Shown in pieces: positions 42,375 through 45,676 of a stretch of 45,676 bases of DNA. Within the stretch, counting starts at the first letter, position 1, and every line of letters begins with the position of its first letter. Made by a program: the position numbers and the translations under genes. Under the pieces are notes generated by a model, which did not search any database, was not told the DNA's origin, and worked only from the letters and a program-made list of their open reading frames with translations. The stretch is from Oscillospiraceae bacterium (GTDB lineage Bacteria; Bacillota; Clostridia; Oscillospirales; Acutalibacteraceae), in NCBI GenBank assembly GCA_015065605.1, contig SVPZ01000020.1, forward strand, positions 1 to 45,676. Direction: 5' to 3'.

Positions 42375-42422
42375 AAAAAAGACTACAAACCAATCCGAAA
42401 GGATAGGAATGTAGTCTTTTTT
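42375..42422. terminator. Terminator with internal hairpin
   Basis: AAAAAAGACTACA (42375-42387) pairs perfectly with 42410-42422; inside, ATCC-GAAA-GGAT forms a second hairpin. T runs flank it on both strands, so it may serve both convergent genes. Confidence 0.88.
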
Positions 42423-42482
42423 GTGGTATAAATTTAAGTTGATGAAAAATAAATATAACCCACGGGTATATAATACATCATA

Positions 42483-43574
42483 TCAATTAAAATTACCGTG
42501 AACCTCGGATTTTTTAGACTGTTTTTTTACAGCCTCTTTTTGTTTTTCTGCAAATTTATATATGGAGATAAGTTGTTTACGAGAACTTACGCCCAATTTT
42601 CCGTATATGTTTTTATTATGGTATTTAAGGGTGTTTTCGGTTATATTTATTTTTTCACGAATTTCTTTGGTTGAAAAGCCTTGAATATAATAATCAAAAA
42701 TTATTTTTTCGGTTTTTGTAAGGCTTTTAATTCCCTTTTCAAAATAATTTATTTCATCCTCAGTAACGGTGGGATTTTCTTTTTGTATATTTTCTTTCAG
42801 TATAGCCTCAATATGCTTTTCGTTTTGTTGTATAAGCAGGGCAAGGCCTAAAAGAAAGGCTTCGCTTATAATATAGGAAAAGGAAAGAAGTTCAAATTCA
42901 ATATGAACAAGTTGTTCCAAAAACCAAACGGCTATATTTATAAATACTGCAATTATTAAAAATACGGCGCGTACGGTATCTTTTAACTTATTTGTTGCTT
43001 TAGCGTACATCATTACCGCTATCATTGAAATAAAGTAGGAAAGCAAATAGAAAAGATATACGATATGTAACAGTCCGTATTCTTTTTCTAAATATGATAC
43101 GCCGTTAAATGCGGCAAGAGATACTGATTTATAGTAAACGTCGCTGTAACCCGGACTTGCGGCAATTAAAAAAACTAAAAAACCTAAAGTAAAAAGAATA
43201 TAAACTAAATACTTTTTATATTTTATGTCGGATAACCTTAATACTGACATAAGCATACAAAGTGGTAAAAATACGCTTCCGAGATAGGAAATTCTGTTTG
43301 CCCATAAAGCGAAGCAGAGCGTTTTTGAACAACAGAGAAGCAGATAACCTGTGTTTACCATTATAACGCAGATGAAAAGCAGTATAAGCCACGGATTTTT
43401 CTTTTTAATGAGGTAAAGATAACAGATAGGAATGGCGGTTGCAAAGAAAAGCGCTACACTATAAAGAATAGCAATACTTGAGGTTTTTGAGTTACTTGAA
43501 ATATAGATTGAAAGAGAAAACATTACACATATTAATACTGATATAACTGCTGAATGCTTTAAAATTTTCTTCAT
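42483..43574 (-). CDS. 7TM membrane sensor fused to LuxR-type HTH
   Basis: 363 residues. About 1-255 form seven to eight membrane helices; ANRISYLGSVFLPLCMLMSV resembles the N-terminal 7TM sensor of some histidine kinases (HisKA_7TM). The C-terminal ~65 residues are a LuxR-type HTH: LTKTEKIIFDYYIQGFSTKE, then IREKINITENTLKYHNKNIY. There is no kinase or receiver domain, so it would be a membrane-bound one-component regulator. ATG at 43574 is preferred because AAAGGAGAAGGC lies directly upstream. It is divergent from the surface-protein gene at 43724, its likely target. Confidence 0.83.
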   Translation of the reverse strand: MKKILKHSAVISVLICVMFSLSIYISSNSKTSSIAILYSVALFFATAIPICYLYLIKKKNPWLILLFICVIMVNTGYLLLCCSKTLCFALWANRISYLGSVFLPLCMLMSVLRLSDIKYKKYLVYILFTLGFLVFLIAASPGYSDVYYKSVSLAAFNGVSYLEKEYGLLHIVYLFYLLSYFISMIAVMMYAKATNKLKDTVRAVFLIIAVFINIAVWFLEQLVHIEFELLSFSYIISEAFLLGLALLIQQNEKHIEAILKENIQKENPTVTEDEINYFEKGIKSLTKTEKIIFDYYIQGFSTKEIREKINITENTLKYHNKNIYGKLGVSSRKQLISIYKFAEKQKEAVKKQSKKSEVHGNFN

Positions 43575-43606
43575 TATGCCTTCTCCTTTCAAAAAAATCG
43601 GTTTTT

Positions 43607-43633
43607 CCCACACCAATTCGCGTTAGGTGTGGG
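43607..43633. other. GC-rich hairpin in leader of the 7TM-LuxR gene
   Basis: CCCACACC (43607-43614) pairs with GGTGTGGG (43626-43633). On the minus strand it is followed by A-rich then T-rich sequence and the ribosome site of the regulator gene. It may be a terminator or attenuator; no plus-strand gene ends just before it. Confidence 0.45.
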
Positions 43634-43646
43634 GATTTTTGCTTTT

Positions 43647-43692
43647 ATATATGTTAATTTATATACAGTATGGTATGTATTTTAACATATAT
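43647..43692. promoter_or_regulatory. Large inverted repeat in divergent promoter region
   Basis: ATATATGTTAA (43647-43657) faces TTAACATATAT (43682-43692) with a 24-bp spacer that itself holds TACAGTATGGTATGTA, a partial dyad. It is placed to control the surface-protein gene at 43724 and perhaps the 7TM-LuxR gene. LuxR-type proteins bind dyads, but this is AT-rich and untested. Confidence 0.45.
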
Positions 43693-43723
43693 GGACTGCT
43701 TAGTCAATAAAGGAGGAAATAAA

Positions 43724-45310
43724 ATGAAAATTAAAAAATTATTTGTTTGGACATTGTTGCTGATAATGACAATCGGTTTGTTTTCGGCGAAGGTTTGCGC
43801 CGCTACCGCAATTAACAGCGTAAACGTTTCGGTTACCCATCCCGCTCATTCGGCAAAACCCGAAGCTTTTACGCAAGTCTATGGTAATTGCCGATTAGAC
43901 GTCACCTATAATTCAAACGGTTATAAAAACGGTATACGCTGGAAGGATGTTTCCTCCGGAAATTATATGGATAAGGACGATACCTTTGTCGGCGGTAAGC
44001 AATATGAACTGTCTGTTTATTTACTTTCTGATACAGGCTACTATTTTTCGGATACCAAAACGTCCGTTACCGTCAATACGGACTTTGCAAGCCTTTCTGT
44101 AAAGGATTCAGGTCACGCTCAGGCAACTGTTTTGCTGACTGCTGATAAATTGTACGTTAATTCGGTAAGCATTACGGATCTTGATTCACCCAAGATTGGA
44201 AGTAAGGCTGATTTTTCCGTATCGGTACAGGGAAACGGCTATGAGTTATATGCTGTCGGAAATAAAGGAATGTCCTGGCTTGATGAATGTCACGGTTCGT
44301 ATTTATCTAATACCGAAAAATTCAAGGAAGGTCATAAATATACCGTAGCAATTTATTTGCAGGCAAAATCGGGCTATGAATTTCCTAAGAACGTGCAGGC
44401 AACCATTAACGGAAAAGCCTGTGCTATAGGTCAGAATGACGGTCGTATTCTTCAGGTAAAGTTCCAATATCCAACCCTTGCCCAACAGCATACACATACT
44501 CCGTCCGGCTGGCGCATTACAGGGGCATATCATTATAAGGTGTGTACTGTCTGCGGCGATTTTTTGGAACAGGATGACCATACGGGCGGTGTTGCTACCT
44601 GCTATGAAAAGGGTAAATGTACCGTTTGCGGTTATGCATACATAGAAGAAAATGAAATTCATCGTCCCGACAGATCCAAATGGGTGGCTTGCGGTAACCT
44701 ATACCACGCCCATTTATGTAAGGACTGCGGCGCTCACGCAGAGATTCAGGAACACGTAGAAGGACCTGCAGGTACTCCTGGTGCGGCTGTCGTTTGCAGG
44801 GATTGCGGCTACGTTATGGTGGCGGAAAAGAACCATGTTCACGATTTATCAAAAATCCCGTCGGTATCACCGACGTGTACCGAACAGGGTAATATTGAAT
44901 ATTACGTTTGTACCGGATGTATGGATTGCTTTACGGATGCCAAAGGTAAGAACAAGCTTCCCGAAACCGAAACGGTTATGCTCGGAGCATTGGGTCACAG
45001 CACTTCTGATTGGTGGAAGTATGACACGGATAACCATTGGCGCTTCTGTTCGGTATGTAAAGAGGTTCTGGCAGAAACACAGATGGCACACGAGATGCAA
45101 AACGGAAAATGCACCACCTGCGGCTTTGACGGTACCGTTCCCGAACACTTCCCCTTTGAAACGACTGATACTACGGCAGACGGTATGCAACAAGATGACG
45201 ATGCGGAAGGTATGCATTGGTGGGTATATGCGGTAATTGCTCTTATGGGTATCGTCGTAATGGGCGGCATTTTGTTTGTTGTTATAAAATCAAAGAAGAA
45301 AGTTGAATAA
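43724..45310 (+). CDS. Membrane-anchored surface protein with CxxC repeats
   Basis: 528 residues. Signal peptide about 1-28 (ends KVCAAT). Two similar modules follow at about 30-140 and 145-270 (INSVNVSVTHPAHSAK; VNSVSITDLDSPKIGS), each of beta-strand character. From about 275 to 480 are repeats with paired cysteines and H-x-H starts (HTHTPSGWRITGAYHYKVCT, CTVCG, CKDCG, CRDCG, CTGC, CSVCK, CTTCG), common in Clostridia surface proteins and of unknown role. A C-terminal helix (WWVYAVIALMGIVVMGGILF) and VIKSKKKVE tail anchor it. ATG at 43724 follows AAAGGAGGAAATAAA. It starts an operon with the partial gene at 45341. Confidence 0.8.
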   Translation: MKIKKLFVWTLLLIMTIGLFSAKVCAATAINSVNVSVTHPAHSAKPEAFTQVYGNCRLDVTYNSNGYKNGIRWKDVSSGNYMDKDDTFVGGKQYELSVYLLSDTGYYFSDTKTSVTVNTDFASLSVKDSGHAQATVLLTADKLYVNSVSITDLDSPKIGSKADFSVSVQGNGYELYAVGNKGMSWLDECHGSYLSNTEKFKEGHKYTVAIYLQAKSGYEFPKNVQATINGKACAIGQNDGRILQVKFQYPTLAQQHTHTPSGWRITGAYHYKVCTVCGDFLEQDDHTGGVATCYEKGKCTVCGYAYIEENEIHRPDRSKWVACGNLYHAHLCKDCGAHAEIQEHVEGPAGTPGAAVVCRDCGYVMVAEKNHVHDLSKIPSVSPTCTEQGNIEYYVCTGCMDCFTDAKGKNKLPETETVMLGALGHSTSDWWKYDTDNHWRFCSVCKEVLAETQMAHEMQNGKCTTCGFDGTVPEHFPFETTDTTADGMQQDDDAEGMHWWVYAVIALMGIVVMGGILFVVIKSKKKVE

Positions 45311-45340
45311 TTTTACAGGAAGGGAAAGAGGGTAGAAACA

Positions 45341-45676
45341 ATGAAACATAAAGTTTCAAAACAAATTACAAGTATCTTATTGGCACTTGTTATGATCATT
45401 AGCATGATACCGGTATCCGCATTGACTGCCTTTGCGGCGGATAAAACCAAAGTTGCGCAGATTGAAACTCGCATCTCTGCGGAACACGTTCCCTATGCAG
45501 GAAAGGAGTATAAAGATCTGTACACTTGGATCGATGCCGTGATTTATGGCAGAGCTCAGAATAGTGGCTCTGATTGGGTTGACGATTCAGGTATGACCAT
45601 CGAAATCAAAGGCGACGGTGACTATGGCGAATGGTACGATATCCGCTATCAGTTTGAAGCAGGTCGAACCTACACC
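45341..45676 (+). CDS. Secreted protein, partial (runs off window end)
   Basis: The first 112 codons are visible and no stop is reached. MKHKVSKQITSILLALVMII and on to SMIPVSALTAFAAD is a clear signal peptide with cleavage near residue 33. What follows (KVAQIETRISAEHVPYAGKE, then TIEIKGDGDYGEWYDIRYQF) is not recognised. ATG follows AGAGGGTAGAAACA, 30 bp after the upstream stop, so the two are likely co-transcribed and under the divergent regulator. Confidence 0.75.
   Translation, partial: MKHKVSKQITSILLALVMIISMIPVSALTAFAADKTKVAQIETRISAEHVPYAGKEYKDLYTWIDAVIYGRAQNSGSDWVDDSGMTIEIKGDGDYGEWYDIRYQFEAGRTYT

Overview
The window looks like chromosome of a low-GC Bacillota (Clostridia-type, probably gut-associated) bacterium. 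Evidence: AGGAGG-type ribosome sites with frequent GGTGATTTT spacing, sigma-A promoters close to TTGACA-17-TATAAT, many GTG/TTG starts, the Firmicutes-type NAD repressor NiaR inside the nad operon, lysine-tailed membrane-anchored surface proteins, and AT-rich intergenic repeats. No rRNA, tRNA, CRISPR array or complete phage was seen. All family names come from reading the translations; no database search was possible.

Layout. 1-420: remnant of an AbrB/SpoVT-type gene start broken by an inverted repeat, then a MITE-like repeat. 421-1494: membrane acyltransferase. 1638-5182 (minus): nadA-nadB-nadC-niaR, an NAD de novo operon with its own repressor and a palindrome over a consensus promoter. 5376-10123 (minus): three cyclic-di-GMP genes (PAS-GGDEF*-EAL-PAS, Cache-HAMP-GGDEF, 6TM-GGDEF). 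10301-12261: a second acyltransferase, a 275-bp element with 27-bp perfect terminal inverted repeats, and an SGNH hydrolase. 12305-19395: AraC regulator divergent from a 1399-residue surface protein and a GH16 lipoprotein. 19449-19993: divergent XRE regulator and Cys-rich miniprotein. 20003-23997: AraC regulator divergent from a glycyl radical enzyme and its activase. 23998-25932: repeat-rich stretch with a transposase-start remnant and two orphan small genes between REP-like repeats. 25933-29377 (minus): organophosphate-type MFS transporter and DUF6259-like glycoside hydrolase. 29646-32223 (minus): PlsC-like acyltransferase with zinc ribbon, and a GltS-like transporter. 32354-33085: nadE. 33145-42341: AraC regulator, GH130, then GH5 + a second 1399-residue surface protein + a second GH16 lipoprotein. 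42483-end: 7TM-LuxR regulator divergent from two secreted proteins, the last cut by the window edge.

How the parts may work together. The main theme is surface glycan handling. Two paralogous modules each pair a giant membrane-anchored protein, built of alternating carbohydrate-binding-like beta-sandwiches and InlB/Flg_new-type repeats, with a secreted GH16 lipoprotein carrying an intact ExDxxE catalytic motif. One module is divergent from an AraC regulator; the other is co-transcribed with GH5 and lies next to GH130 and another AraC gene. I infer a Gram-positive beta-glucan or beta-mannan capture-and-cleave system, with the DUF6259 enzyme and MFS transporter as possible accessories. This duplicated module is the best candidate here for an undescribed system. 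The substrate of the glycyl radical enzyme cannot be told from sequence.
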